Shown: positions 49,615-58,896 of the stretch, one piece after another
How the letters are laid out: every line of letters begins with the position of its first letter
How positions within the stretch are numbered: the first letter of the stretch is position 1
Assembly (NCBI RefSeq): GCF_006542685.1
Contig: NZ_AP019736.1
Span: 2,778,001 to 2,842,000 of the forward strand
Direction of reading: 5' to 3'
Length of the DNA: 64,000 bases
Source: Alistipes dispar
GTDB lineage: Bacteria; Bacteroidota; Bacteroidia; Bacteroidales; Rikenellaceae
Translations under genes and position numbers: made by a program
Notes under the pieces: generated by a model
What the model was told of the DNA's origin: nothing
Seen by the model: the letters and a program-made list of their open reading frames with translations, nothing else
Database searches by the model: none

Positions 49615-50667
49615 TTACCCAATTATACTTTCACTTTCATCATTATGTTTCTCAGCATTTCGGATGACGCATTCCTTACTTGTATTGGCATAGCAGTAGA
49701 CACAGAAATGACGACAAGTATTATACATTCCAATATCTTTACTCACCATACATCCGCAAACCTTGCGCTGACCGGAATCTTTCACTTTTTTTATATTTTG
49801 GGGGATTGGCGGAAGCTCCCCAAACATATCTCTTTCCGGCCATTTTAATGTATGAAGATAATAAACTAATTCTTTGTCATCGGAGAATATGCGTTTCATA
49901 AGTTCTCCGTCAATACAACGATTATGTTCTATGCCATAAGACTCCAGATCTATATCTTCAGCACAAGTTGCCATTTCAACATTCCATCCTTGTTCTTGCC
50001 AGATGGAACGTATTTTCTGAAGACCTTCAACAATTTCTATTTGTTGGGCATGGTTTGCTTCTGCATTTTCAACGTCCTCTTTCGTAAAGAACATTGTTTC
50101 TTTTACGAGATTATTTTGAACTTTTCGATATGCTTTTACATCTATAAAACTGAAAACCAACTTATCAGTATATCCTTTCAGTTTATTGCCGACATTCCAT
50201 ATTTTTTTAAGCAACTCTCTTGGATTTATAGATGAAGTGATTATAAGTGGATCAAATCTCCATATTACTCTCTCTTCACCTATCATTTGAGATAATTGCT
50301 TAAATGTTTCGACTCTTTCTTCAACAGATGCTACGTTAGGTTCAAATCCTTCATTAACATAATCATTCAATGTAACCTGGAAATAATAGTGTATTCCCAT
50401 TTTATCAAGAATATGCAAATATGGTAGAATAGGTTTTGGATTCTTTGTCCAAAATACTATCACCTTGCAATTCTTGAAAGAGATATACATTTTTTGCTGG
50501 TTGAAAGGATTGTACCAAGCGCAATAACCTTTTGCCAAACGGTTGAAAAACCATTTGGCATAAAAGGCAGGTATATCTGTAGAACGGCTTGCTGAAATAA
50601 TAACAGGGGCTGTTGCTTCTACAATCTCCCCAAAGTCCGTACGAATAGTTGTTTTTTCAGATACCAT
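49615..50667 (-). CDS. DUF1848-like protein with C-terminal cysteine cluster
   Basis: A 350-residue protein resembling DUF1848. It begins with APVIISASRSTDIPAFYAKW, has CKVIVFWTKNPKPILPYL and VIWRFDPLIITSSINP, strands of a TIM-barrel-like fold. It ends in a cysteine-rich stretch (VCGCMVSKDIGMYNTCRHFC, then VYC), a likely iron-sulfur site. The family has been suggested to be radical-SAM-like, but no canonical CxxxCxxC N-terminal motif is present; here the cluster is C-terminal. ATG lies within the end of the upstream small gene and two bases before the Schlafen-type gene, so it is an inner gene of the operon. Substrate unknown. Confidence 0.6.
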   Translation of the reverse strand: MVSEKTTIRTDFGEIVEATAPVIISASRSTDIPAFYAKWFFNRLAKGYCAWYNPFNQQKMYISFKNCKVIVFWTKNPKPILPYLHILDKMGIHYYFQVTLNDYVNEGFEPNVASVEERVETFKQLSQMIGEERVIWRFDPLIITSSINPRELLKKIWNVGNKLKGYTDKLVFSFIDVKAYRKVQNNLVKETMFFTKEDVENAEANHAQQIEIVEGLQKIRSIWQEQGWNVEMATCAEDIDLESYGIEHNRCIDGELMKRIFSDDKELVYYLHTLKWPERDMFGELPPIPQNIKKVKDSGQRKVCGCMVSKDIGMYNTCRHFCVYCYANTSKECVIRNAEKHNDESESIIG

Positions 50668-51028
50668 ACATTCTTAAAATATTATCTATGATTTTGTCGA
50701 TTGGAATATTTGCATAAATATCTGCAAGCCATTGCATTTTATTATTACGTGGCTTAAGTTTATTATCCATGTATGTCCTTAATCTTTCTAAAACACGGTT
50801 GTTAGATCTGTCTTGATCTGCATAGTAACCCGAAACAACTCACTTCTTTTTATCGTTGTAAGTTTTATTATGATTTTCTAGAAACCATTCCATATCATCG
50901 ATAAATTGTCTATTAGCACGAGAATCTGAAATTAAAGCTGCGCACTCATAAATCCATGATTTATCATCGAGGATGGATTTTCCAAAACGTGAGATAGACA
51001 GTTTATCCTTTATAGAAAGGAGTGTCAT
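50657..51028 (-). pseudogene. Small operon protein interrupted by an in-frame TGA
   Basis: ATG at 51028 (MTLLSIKDKLSISRFGKSIL) lies inside the end of the upstream gene. The frame meets TGA at 50840 and then continues open for another 60 codons (YYADQDRSNNRVLERLRTYM, KMQWLADIYANIPIDKI) to 50657, overlapping the DUF1848-like start by 11 bases. The overlap on both sides shows the gene was once about 123 codons. I do not recognise it. A nonsense mutation is the simple reading; programmed readthrough cannot be excluded. Confidence 0.5.
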
Positions 51029-52976
51029 GTTCCTGTTCTTTTTTGACACTTCTCGTTTCATTATTCATCTCGGGAAATAACGAAAGAGTTTCCTGTCTCT
51101 TTATTTTGACTTTCTTCTCTTCGTTATGACCAAAATGTCTCAAAATCTTTTTTTGTACAGTTTGAGACAAGTTGGTCTTTTCTAATATTGAACATATTGC
51201 ATCATAATTATTTACAGATTGATAGATTCTTAGGGATAACCAAGCTAACTCTTTTTGTTTCGTGGCTGTCTTCGATAATGTTTCATCAATAGCGTTCTCA
51301 AAACACTCGTTTATAGGCTTTGATGAAATGGATATAAACGATTCTAATTTATTTACGAATTGAGCGATTTTCTTGAAGTTTACTGATTTCAGAATAAAAG
51401 ATAATTCTTCCTTCGAAAACATACAAGATCGTTTTTCAATTTCTTCTGAGCTGCGATTAATAAAAGATTCTGGATTGGCAATATCATGAGACAAAATTCC
51501 CATGTTTTTTCCATATAATTTTTTATATATGAGTGAATATGTTGACATGTTGAGAATATCGGATAACGCATCCTTATTCATTTCCATATAACCACATAAG
51601 CTACCCCACAAAGAAAGAATATAACGATAATTCTCAAATTCTGCCATTTTGCACAAAGCCACACAGTCACTGAAACTCTGGCCTTTTAATATAAATGCAG
51701 CTATAGATTTGAGTTCAATGTTGTCAATACTATTTATTTCAAAATGGATGGCCGGATCATTAATAAATGCATGTAAATTATTTATGTATGCTCGTTCTTT
51801 AGACTTTTCCCAATTGATTTCGCCCATTTGTCCCTTTAATATAGGTACAATGGTCTCCATCGCACCCATATAAAAGCCAAGGCGATTAGCATATAACTTT
51901 TCTACTGTTTGTCTATTTTTTATTACATAATCAATAACAGCATTAATTAATGGAGCATTAGAGATTGAAATAGTATTTCCATTCATTGAAATATCATTTA
52001 AAGTGGATGGGGGTAGACTTTTTTGAAAGACATCAGCTGCATATGCCGTTCTTTTTTCAATATCATATCGAAGCCTTAAATAATCATCTTTAGTATGTAA
52101 CTCTGGAATTTGAGGGAGGAAATAACATCCCCATTTTTTGCATAAAGAAGTGAATATATAATCCCAACAATTTATATTCTTAAGGAATTCTATTAAGCAT
52201 CCTTTAAGAAAATAAAATCTGTTTCCCAACTCATTTTTCAAGTTAACTTCAAATTGTTCTGTACTATTCCTCTCTGTTAAATCAATTTTTTTATATTCAT
52301 CTAACAAAAAAGATAATTTCTCACTAAAAACATTTATAGATGAAGGAGTAGAAATAAGGTTGGTTAATATGTTGTATATATCTTGAGTAAGCCTTAATTG
52401 TACCGCTAAGTCATGATTAACAGATTTCTGTTCTCCTAAGAGATATGCATATAATACGCCCTTTTGTTTATCAATAATTTCATCCTCAAATACTCCTATT
52501 TCATAATGCGGAATAGGCGTAAGTTTCGGAAGTGATCTTGTTTCAAGCTTATTAATATTTGCAACTATAGAATAATTTTTATAGTATTTGATCGCTTTAT
52601 TACTTTGGGTATTTACTATAGTAATTTTATATGCATGCTCTGAGAAGAAATAGAAACAACAATTAGTCGGAGTCAGATTCAGAACATGAGAACAAACACA
52701 AACACCATCTTGTATTTCGTTTTCATAGAAATCCTGAGTTTGTTCATCATCTTCAAATTCAATAAGCATTGGATAATTATAACGTCCGACATCGTTAATA
52801 GTAAATTCAACTGGATATTTAAATAATACGATAGCGTTAAACGGACGAAGTTCTTCTATTTGTTCATAGGATTTATACCCAGTTAGTCGTTGAGCATAAT
52901 GAGATATAGGCAAAATACATTCAGATTGAAGTAGATTGTCCATATTTAAACTTGATGTCGGTATATAGAATTTCAT
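51003..52976 (-). CDS. Uncharacterised 657-residue protein of the island operon
   Basis: A large AT-rich soluble protein whose family I do not recognise. The N-terminal 140 residues look beta-rich (MKFYIPTSSLNMDNLLQSE, FNAIVLFKYPVEFTIND). The rest is mostly alpha-helical with long charged helices; a lysine-rich tail (KKVKIKRQETLSLFPEMN) precedes the end. No catalytic motif is evident. It starts 11 bases after the helicase stop and overlaps the following small gene, so it is co-expressed with both. As the largest and least known member, it may be the sensor or effector of the set, which is speculation. Confidence 0.6.
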   Translation of the reverse strand: MKFYIPTSSLNMDNLLQSECILPISHYAQRLTGYKSYEQIEELRPFNAIVLFKYPVEFTINDVGRYNYPMLIEFEDDEQTQDFYENEIQDGVCVCSHVLNLTPTNCCFYFFSEHAYKITIVNTQSNKAIKYYKNYSIVANINKLETRSLPKLTPIPHYEIGVFEDEIIDKQKGVLYAYLLGEQKSVNHDLAVQLRLTQDIYNILTNLISTPSSINVFSEKLSFLLDEYKKIDLTERNSTEQFEVNLKNELGNRFYFLKGCLIEFLKNINCWDYIFTSLCKKWGCYFLPQIPELHTKDDYLRLRYDIEKRTAYAADVFQKSLPPSTLNDISMNGNTISISNAPLINAVIDYVIKNRQTVEKLYANRLGFYMGAMETIVPILKGQMGEINWEKSKERAYINNLHAFINDPAIHFEINSIDNIELKSIAAFILKGQSFSDCVALCKMAEFENYRYILSLWGSLCGYMEMNKDALSDILNMSTYSLIYKKLYGKNMGILSHDIANPESFINRSSEEIEKRSCMFSKEELSFILKSVNFKKIAQFVNKLESFISISSKPINECFENAIDETLSKTATKQKELAWLSLRIYQSVNNYDAICSILEKTNLSQTVQKKILRHFGHNEEKKVKIKRQETLSLFPEMNNETRSVKKEQEHDTPFYKG

Positions 52977-52987
52977 AACATATATAT

Positions 52988-54004
52988 TTAGAATGGACCA
53001 TTGGTACCTGCCTCATTTCCTGCATAGATATAGGAATCTGGTGTTGGTAATTTAGGCGCAAGATTATTAGTATATAAAAGATAAAGATTTTCCAATGGAC
53101 GTGTTGTCGCTACATATAATGCAGACTCATTTTCAGCCATTGGATCTATATCCCAATTGACATAATTTTTGAATTCATTAAGCCCGCAACATGGAATAAA
53201 TACATCATTAAATTGTAATCCTTTAGCACAGTGCCAAGTAATTATTTTAGGACTTGTTGATTTGAAGTCTATGTCCATATTATCGCGAGTCTTCCATTGA
53301 ACAGGTATTCCTCTTGACACAAGATAATCTCGAATCATAATAACTTGATGATTATAATACACAAGAATGCCCACATCGGTTAAACCATTATTTATATATT
53401 CTATTATTTTATCAAGTTGAGATGTGGTTCGTATTAAACGTGGCTTTGGACCATGTTTGATACATGCAAATGACAAACGAGATGCGGGACGTATATATTC
53501 ACCAATCTTAGCATTTTCAATAGTGAGACGATGGTTAATACATAAATCTTGTGGATGAATACCCAATTGTTTAGCCGTTTCCTCTACACTTTGGACAGGA
53601 TGGTTTGGGAATTCCATTATTGATTGATTAGAATCTCCAAAAAACCAGCAGTATTTTCCATGACCCTTAAAATCTGCAATTTCATCAGCATTAAAGTCCT
53701 GACATTCATCTATGAACATATATGTAAATTGCGGTTTTGGAGAACGTTTCCATTCTTCAAAATAATATACATGACCTTCATTTTGTCCAATTTCTGCCAA
53801 CTCATTGACAAAAAATTGTTTTAGTGATTTCGTATATACTATAATTGCATATGAACTTGTTAGCGTTGAAACTTGCTTGGCTTTCTTTAAAAGAGTCAAC
53901 GATTTTCCAGAACCTGCAACTCCCTTAACTATTGCGGTTCGTTCTGCAGACATATTGATGACTATCTGCTGGTCTTTGTCTGGTGTAAGATTATCTAGTG
54001 CCAT
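52988..54004 (-). CDS. Compact UvrD/Rep-like SF1 helicase or ATPase
   Basis: A 338-residue SF1-type protein, about half the length of UvrD. Walker A is IVKGVAGSGKSLTLLKKA (residue about 30), motif II YMFIDECQDFNADEI, motif III WFFGDSNQSIMEF, motif IV-like INHRLTIENAKIGEY, motif V ITWHCAKGLQFNDVFIP and motif VI ALYVATTRPLENLYLLY. The 1B and 2B subdomains are reduced. Such minimal helicases are common in defence and toxin islands. Its start overlaps the methyltransferase-like gene's stop by 10 bases. Intact; DNA versus RNA substrate unknown. Confidence 0.82.
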   Translation of the reverse strand: MALDNLTPDKDQQIVINMSAERTAIVKGVAGSGKSLTLLKKAKQVSTLTSSYAIIVYTKSLKQFFVNELAEIGQNEGHVYYFEEWKRSPKPQFTYMFIDECQDFNADEIADFKGHGKYCWFFGDSNQSIMEFPNHPVQSVEETAKQLGIHPQDLCINHRLTIENAKIGEYIRPASRLSFACIKHGPKPRLIRTTSQLDKIIEYINNGLTDVGILVYYNHQVIMIRDYLVSRGIPVQWKTRDNMDIDFKSTSPKIITWHCAKGLQFNDVFIPCCGLNEFKNYVNWDIDPMAENESALYVATTRPLENLYLLYTNNLAPKLPTPDSYIYAGNEAGTNGPF

Positions 54005-54960
54005 AAGTTATAAGATGTATTTTTATCTGCCAACGGATTTATTGCACGACATGTTTTTGATGGATATCCTGCCATTACTTCCTGAGCAAATGATTTATTA
54101 CAAATTATTCTGTATGCGATTTTACTTATATCATTATTCTTTTCTCTATGAGATACATAAAAAATATCTTGCATATAACAACCGGAACACTGGCTCTCAT
54201 AATGATAACAAGCATTGGGCACAATGCTTTTGTATTGCTGTGAGTTCTTTAGAAATCTATTTATTCCGCTATTCATCATTTGTGGATAATACAAAGCCCC
54301 ATTATCTACTTTTGTTGTAATATCAGAAATAATAAAGATTCCATTAGCTTTAAGCAATGGAGAAAAATACGAAGCTATCAACTCATATGGATTGTTTTCA
54401 TTAAAAGTTCCATGTTGTACAAATTCATTTATAGCTTTAAATGACATCATAAAATGATATTGCATATTTGACATATTTATGACCTCCTGTATTTCCTGTT
54501 CAGATTCGATATAAATACATTGAGGGTTGATATGTATTTCAAGTCTAAATTCTGGTGCTCTTTCTACCGACTCTGTAAGATGATATAAAAAACGTATTGC
54601 ATCTGGATTTGCATCGTATGCATTTATATTTACCCGTTTTAGATTAGGAAGATTTTCGCTCAATGCAACAAGTAAACCTATAATTTCACCACCTGTCCCA
54701 CAACAAAAGTCTAATATGTTTATTTCTTGTAAATTATACAATGATTGTTTATAGTTGTCATTTGTCATTAAAGAGGCTATAATGCTATAAACTTCAGCAA
54801 AACTTCTAGGAAAATATGTTCCTAGGTACAATTTTATAAATTCGTATGGTTGATCTGGATTATAAACCACTTCCATAGGGCGTGGTTCATAGACAGCCTC
54901 AAAATCATCAAAGATGATTTTATCAATCCATTTAGGAAGCATAACAGATTTATTATCCAT
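53995..54960 (-). CDS. SAM-dependent methyltransferase-like protein
   Basis: A 321-residue protein with a class I methyltransferase-like core. Motif I is NILDFCCGTGGEIIGLL (about residue 85); INAYDANPDAIRFL is the motif II acidic strand; FMMSFKAINEFVQHG and NGIFIISDITT fit later strands. No NPPY or IPCQ DNA-methylase motif is present, so the substrate may be RNA, protein or a small molecule. A Cys group (CYHYESQCSGCYMQ) near the C terminus may bind metal. It is the first gene of the leftward operon, with a TATATTTG box 52 bases upstream. Strongly AT-rich. Confidence 0.65.
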   Translation of the reverse strand: MDNKSVMLPKWIDKIIFDDFEAVYEPRPMEVVYNPDQPYEFIKLYLGTYFPRSFAEVYSIIASLMTNDNYKQSLYNLQEINILDFCCGTGGEIIGLLVALSENLPNLKRVNINAYDANPDAIRFLYHLTESVERAPEFRLEIHINPQCIYIESEQEIQEVINMSNMQYHFMMSFKAINEFVQHGTFNENNPYELIASYFSPLLKANGIFIISDITTKVDNGALYYPQMMNSGINRFLKNSQQYKSIVPNACYHYESQCSGCYMQDIFYVSHREKNNDISKIAYRIICNKSFAQEVMAGYPSKTCRAINPLADKNTSYNLWH

Positions 54961-55012
54961 AAAACTTTTCTCTTATCTATTGTCCTCTTTTTGAATTGTC
55001 AATATTTGGACA

Positions 55013-55020
55013 CAAATATA
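55013..55020 (-). promoter_or_regulatory. -7 promoter box of the island operon
   Basis: The leftward strand reads TATATTTG, 52 bases before the ATG at 54960. It is the only clear promoter seen for the six-gene set. Confidence 0.55.
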
Positions 55021-55149
55021 TAAAAAGGATTGCAGATTCACGAGAAAATCTTCGAAAAACGGCAATTATTTTGTGAGAAAGATTGTTTGCCTACAAAACA
55101 ACGCTATTTGTTATCGTTTTAGTTTGAATGAAGTTATATTATTATCATG

Positions 55150-56491
55150 CTTCTTCTCGCTCCACGGCAAATCCGAAGACGCCCCTCCACCTCTTGTGCC
55201 GACATAGGCCTGTGCCGGACCACCGAAAGCAAGAGTGAATGCAGCCCCAAGCAACTGTGCCTGCTTCTCGTTTACCTGTTCCTGCGGTTCGAAAACGGCA
55301 TTGACAAATTCCTCGTCCGTGATCTGCCCGTTGAAATGCCTTTAGTCTATCTGGAACTTGGTGCCCTTAGAGTTCCTCTCCGACCCGTGTCCAGATATGG
55401 AGCGACGGATTCCGGTAATTGGAGACATTGATGCGTACAAGTTCTGCCCCGGATGACAGACTGTAACGCTGAGGGTTTGCCTTGCGGTCGAGCAAGTCTA
55501 TCTACTTCCTCTGTCTGTCTATGACGGCATCTTTCTCTTTTGACTGCCGCTCGGCGGTTTCCGCCCTGCGGATGGCTGCCTCTATCTCTTTCTGGTAGCC
55601 GTCCCGCAGTTTCCCGATTTCCGACTTGTGCCGCTCCTGCAACCGTGCCTTTTCAGTCTGAAGCGCCTTGAGCCGTTTGTTGAGTCCAGCAGTTTCTTCG
55701 TCCTTGTCCGCAAGTTCCTTTTTCGCTTTGGCAAGGTCGCCCTTGCCGAACCACGAGAGGATGGTGTTCCTGCCCTCCTGCGCCTTCTCCATATCGGCCT
55801 GCAATTTGGCAATGTCTTCCTCGTACCGGATTACCTGTTGCCTGTAATAATCCAAATTTGCCTGATGTTTTGCCGTAAAGCCGACAATGCCCCGCTGAAG
55901 TCCGAACGGTTTCATGGCCGCAGCATAGCTGTTCTGGTATTCGTGCAGCCGTGTACGCCGCATCACATCGTCCGCCGACAGGCGTGGACCGGACTTCGTC
56001 TCGTACTTCTTCTCTCCCTCCCGCTTCCTACGGACGCGCTCCCCGGTTACAATGGGCACGACGGTGGCGTGCAGGTGAGGGGTCTTCTCGCCCATATGCA
56101 GCACGCACGATACAAGGTTCTCATCCCCGAATGTATTCCTTAGCCATTTGAGGTTGGCATCAATCCAACTGTCCAGTCTGCCACCATTGGCAATCTTCAT
56201 CATCTGCTCATGCGTTCCGGTCAGGATGATACGGATGGCTTTTGTCTGGTTCTTGCCGACCTTGCGGCGCAGCCCGGCGGTATCGATGCGGTGCTGTATC
56301 GCCTCGGTACGGTTGGACACACCTTCAGGGAAACTGACCAGTTCCCGGTTTAGATGTGTCTGGCCTGCATCGGCATTGTCCAGGACATATTTCTTCCCCT
56401 TGGCATCTTTCCTTTCTATGTGACATGACATTCCGCTGTCATTGCCGCTGCCACGTTGCAGGTGGCAGACCGCATATTGTGTATTGCTCAT
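55150..56491 (-). pseudogene. Mob/Pre-type relaxase with broken C-terminal part
   Basis: Start ATG at 56491 (MSNTQYAVCHLQRGSGND). The catalytic N-terminal half is intact: RTEAIQHRIDTAGLRRKVG and VLHMGEKTPHLHATVVPIVT with the HxH site. A long coiled coil follows (KAKKELADKDEETAGLNKRL). At 55502 an in-frame TAG interrupts, yet the frame continues (LLDRKANPQRYSLSSGAEL, NPSLHIWTRVGEEL) to 55365. A further shifted piece (DEEFVNAVFEPQEQVNEKQ) ends near 55150. The visible catalytic part could still be translated; the tail is lost. It would mobilize the island using another element's conjugation machinery. Confidence 0.8.
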
Positions 56492-56621
56492 ATCCGCTCG
56501 TTTTATGGTTGTTGTTTCTGTTGTAAAATCCCGTCCTTCTGCCGGAGGCATATACTTGGTTCCCGAGGACATTCCTCAGCCTATGGGCTTTTTGACTGCC
56601 GGACGCGGAGCGGAGGCGGTG

Positions 56622-56640
56622 AAAATGCCCTAATAAGCTA
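56622..56640. promoter_or_regulatory. oriT-like motif upstream of the Mob gene
   Basis: AAAATGCCCTAATAAGCTA resembles the right arm of the palindrome at 21204, in the same place relative to a Mob gene. It is a candidate nick-region motif. The palindrome itself is not kept here. Confidence 0.4.
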
Positions 56641-56694
56641 CGGGATTTTACAACCCCTTTCCCTTGGGACAGTAAGCTGTCCGATACCTTTCCG

Positions 56695-57165
56695 TCATTC
56701 CAATCTCCCGGCATCCACCAGTTCGAGCCCTAAAACGTCGATGAGGGACTGCAATACGGGATTGCGTTCTATCATCTGTTGAAGGATCATCTGCGGCGTG
56801 TCCTCCATCAGCAGGAAGTCGGCGATGTCCAGTCCAGCTTCACGCTGCGCGCCGGTCACAATCCTCTCCAGCATGTCGGAATAGGTGGCACGCCTGCAAA
56901 TGGGTTCCAGCATCGGCAGCCGTTGCTTCCATTCTTCCGTCGCCTTGAGGTCGGGGAAGAGCCGCGCAATATCTGTATGGCTCCGCTGTTGAAGCACCCG
57001 TGCATCCCTCCGGTGGCAAGCCAAACAAAGTCAGGGATGAAAAGGGTGGCGACAAACGCCGTCTTCTCGCTCTCGACAATAGCTACAGGTTTGACTGACA
57101 TTACGGCGGAACTGTCCGACAGCAGATGTTCTCCGAACAGGCATTGCTTCATGCGGAAATCCGGC
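56695..57165 (-). pseudogene. Toprim/DUF6371-like plasmid primase fragment
   Basis: Two leftward frames joined near 56990: FRMKQCLFGEHLLSDSSAV and PVAIVESEKTAFVA with WLATGGMHGCFN, then ARLFPDLKATEEWKQRLPML and a tail ending LELVDAGRLE. This is the Toprim-like core seen in mobilizable-element replication/primase proteins. The N terminus is missing where the WYL-like gene begins, and one frameshift divides the rest, so it is non-functional. It is part of the same degraded transfer region as the Mob gene. Confidence 0.6.
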
Positions 57166-57179
57166 ATCTTCCTCACGGA

Positions 57180-57449
57180 ATGTACCCAGCTTACCCTGTA
57201 ATGGAGCTGACCTATATCAACACGGACGGCGAGACGAGTTACGATCGGGTGGTTCCGATCTGTTTCAAGGAACACGAGAACGAGCAGTATCTGCTCGCCA
57301 TTACGGAAGACGACCGAGCGGCAATCTTCCCGGTAGCGCATATTACGTGCGTAAGCGAGACCGAGACGCTGACGACTTTCTCCTTGCCGGAGGGTTTCGA
57401 CGCAAAACGCTTCGCGCAACGGTTCTTCGATGCAGAGAAGATAATGTGA
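57180..57449 (+). CDS. Small WYL-like domain protein
   Basis: An 89-residue protein that resembles a WYL domain alone: MELTYINTDGETSYDRVVPI (first strands), NEQYLLAITEDDRAAIF (QYL in the place of WYL), ITCVSETETLTTF and LPEGFDAKRFAQRFFD, the usual FdPppGFD-like end. No HTH is attached. ATG at 57180 is chosen because upstream sequence still matches the antisense Toprim fragment; ATG 57201 is the alternative. It might be a ligand-sensing partner or the remnant of a longer regulator. Confidence 0.5.
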   Translation: MYPAYPVMELTYINTDGETSYDRVVPICFKEHENEQYLLAITEDDRAAIFPVAHITCVSETETLTTFSLPEGFDAKRFAQRFFDAEKIM

Positions 57450-57585
57450 TTATTTTTCATGATATCGGACATAAGCGGTATCGGATACCTGCTATCGAAA
57501 CGATATCTTAAAGGCTATTCAACCTACTACCGACTATGACTCTACAGGCAAACATAAACGATGTAGGGAATATGCGATAGACGAC

Positions 57586-58011
57586 TTATCGAGTCGGTGC
57601 AGACAAGATGTCTCGCACGAGAAGAGTCAAACGCGCATCTCTTTTGACGGCAGAGGATATTTCGCATTGCCAAATTATGAAGACTCGCCATCCGAGTTCT
57701 TTCAGTTCGGCGGTTTTTCGAGAGTTGCGCTCTATATTAGCCGCGATTTTCGGCAACCAGTAATCCGTATTGCTTTGCGGTCGGTGTCCGGCTCTGCACG
57801 AATGCCCGTGCCAAAAACAGCCGTGAACGAATATCGCCGCTCGATATTTAGGTAAAACGATATCCGGCGAACCGGGTAATTTCTTTACGTTGATTCTGTA
57901 TCTGAAGTCTTGAGAAAACAGAAATTTACGCACCGACAATTCCTGTTTCGTATTCTTTTGCCCGACTCGCGACATGATCTCGGATCGTTTCTGCTTGCTA
58001 CAATGGTCCAT
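57586..58011 (-). CDS. vsr: Very short patch repair endonuclease
   Basis: A 141-residue Vsr nuclease that nicks 5' of T in T:G mismatches made by deamination of 5-methylcytosine. Signature parts are RSEIMSRVGQKNTKQELSVR, PGSPDIVLPKYRAAIFVHGC (catalytic Asp), FWHGHSC (His and zinc-site residues) and ELGWRVFIIWQCE. All key residues are present and the frame is intact. It is divergently transcribed from the ruined cytosine methyltransferase it would normally accompany, with overlapping promoters between. Confidence 0.93.
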   Translation of the reverse strand: MDHCSKQKRSEIMSRVGQKNTKQELSVRKFLFSQDFRYRINVKKLPGSPDIVLPKYRAAIFVHGCFWHGHSCRAGHRPQSNTDYWLPKIAANIERNSRKTAELKELGWRVFIIWQCEISSAVKRDARLTLLVRDILSAPTR

Positions 58012-58050
58012 AAACTAATTAAAACTATTCCATAATCCAAAGACTTTGGC

Positions 58051-58068
58051 TATCTTTGTGCAAAGATA
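58051..58068. promoter_or_regulatory. Face-to-face overlapping -7 boxes between vsr and the methyltransferase
   Basis: TATCTTTG, two bases, CAAAGATA: an 8-bp perfect inverted repeat giving a TAnnTTTG box on each strand, 33-41 bases before both starts. It may force mutually exclusive use of the two promoters. Confidence 0.55.
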
Positions 58069-58098
58069 ATTTTTTTGAGGAAAATATCGAAAAGTAAT

Positions 58099-58896
58099 AT
58101 GCCGTCGTTGGAAAATATTGGCGTGATAGATCTCTTTTGCGGAGTAGGCGGATTGAGTTACGGGCTCAAACGAGCGGGATTGAACGTTCTCGCCGGATTC
58201 GATATCGACAAAACGTGCCGTTTCGCTTATGAGCATAATAACGAGGCGAAGTTTTTCGATACGGATATCAAACGTGTCTCCGGCGAAGAGATTCGCACTC
58301 TTTTCGGCGATTCGAAAATAAAAGTGCTGGCAGGTTGCGCTCCGTGTCAGCCATTTTCGTCGTATGCGTTCAGCAACAAAGACAAAGACCCGAATAAGTA
58401 CGATTTACTATACCAATTCGGGCGCTCGATCGAAGAGGGTACGACCGGATATCGTTACAATGGAAAACGTATCGCAAATCGCGCATTTCAAACTGAAGCC
58501 CGTTTTAACGGATTTCATAAATCTGTTAAAATCGGATCGTTTGGGTTATCATGTCAGTGTCAATATTGTGTATTGTCCCGATTACGGCATTCCTCAAACG
58601 CGTAAGCGATTGGTGTTGCTGGCGTCCAGATTAGGCTAGATAAAATTGATTCCTCCTACGCATGATCCGAAAAGCTACGTTACTGTTAAGGATGCGATCG
58701 GCGATTTGCCGGAATTACGAGCCGGAGAACAATGCGCCGAAGATCCGTTACATAAAGCGAAAGCGTTGTCGGATTTGAATCTGCGTCGTATCAGAAGTAC
58801 GCCGTACGGCGGAAGTTGGAAAGATTGGCCGGACGAACTCAAGTTGGAATGCCATAAATCGGAGACTGGGAAATCTTTCGGTAGCGTTTACGGACG
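58099..58896 (+). pseudogene. DNA cytosine-5 methyltransferase, inactivated and 3'-truncated
   Basis: A type II C5-methylase. Motif I is IDLFCGVGGLSYGLKRAGL, catalytic motif IV AGCAPCQPFSSYAFSNK, motif VI PDIVTMENVSQ, motif VIII YGIPQTRKRLVLLASRLG. It is broken by a frameshift near 58436, a TAG at 58637 with the frame continuing (IPPTHDPKSYVTVKDAIGDL), and a sudden end after FGSVYGR at about 58896. There the coding switches to the neighbouring restriction protein, so target-recognition domain and motifs IX-X are gone. It cannot methylate. Confidence 0.85.

Noticed and set aside
55147..55431. Rightward 94-codon frame
   Set aside because: The opposite strand carries recognisable relaxase C-terminal debris, which explains the sequence.
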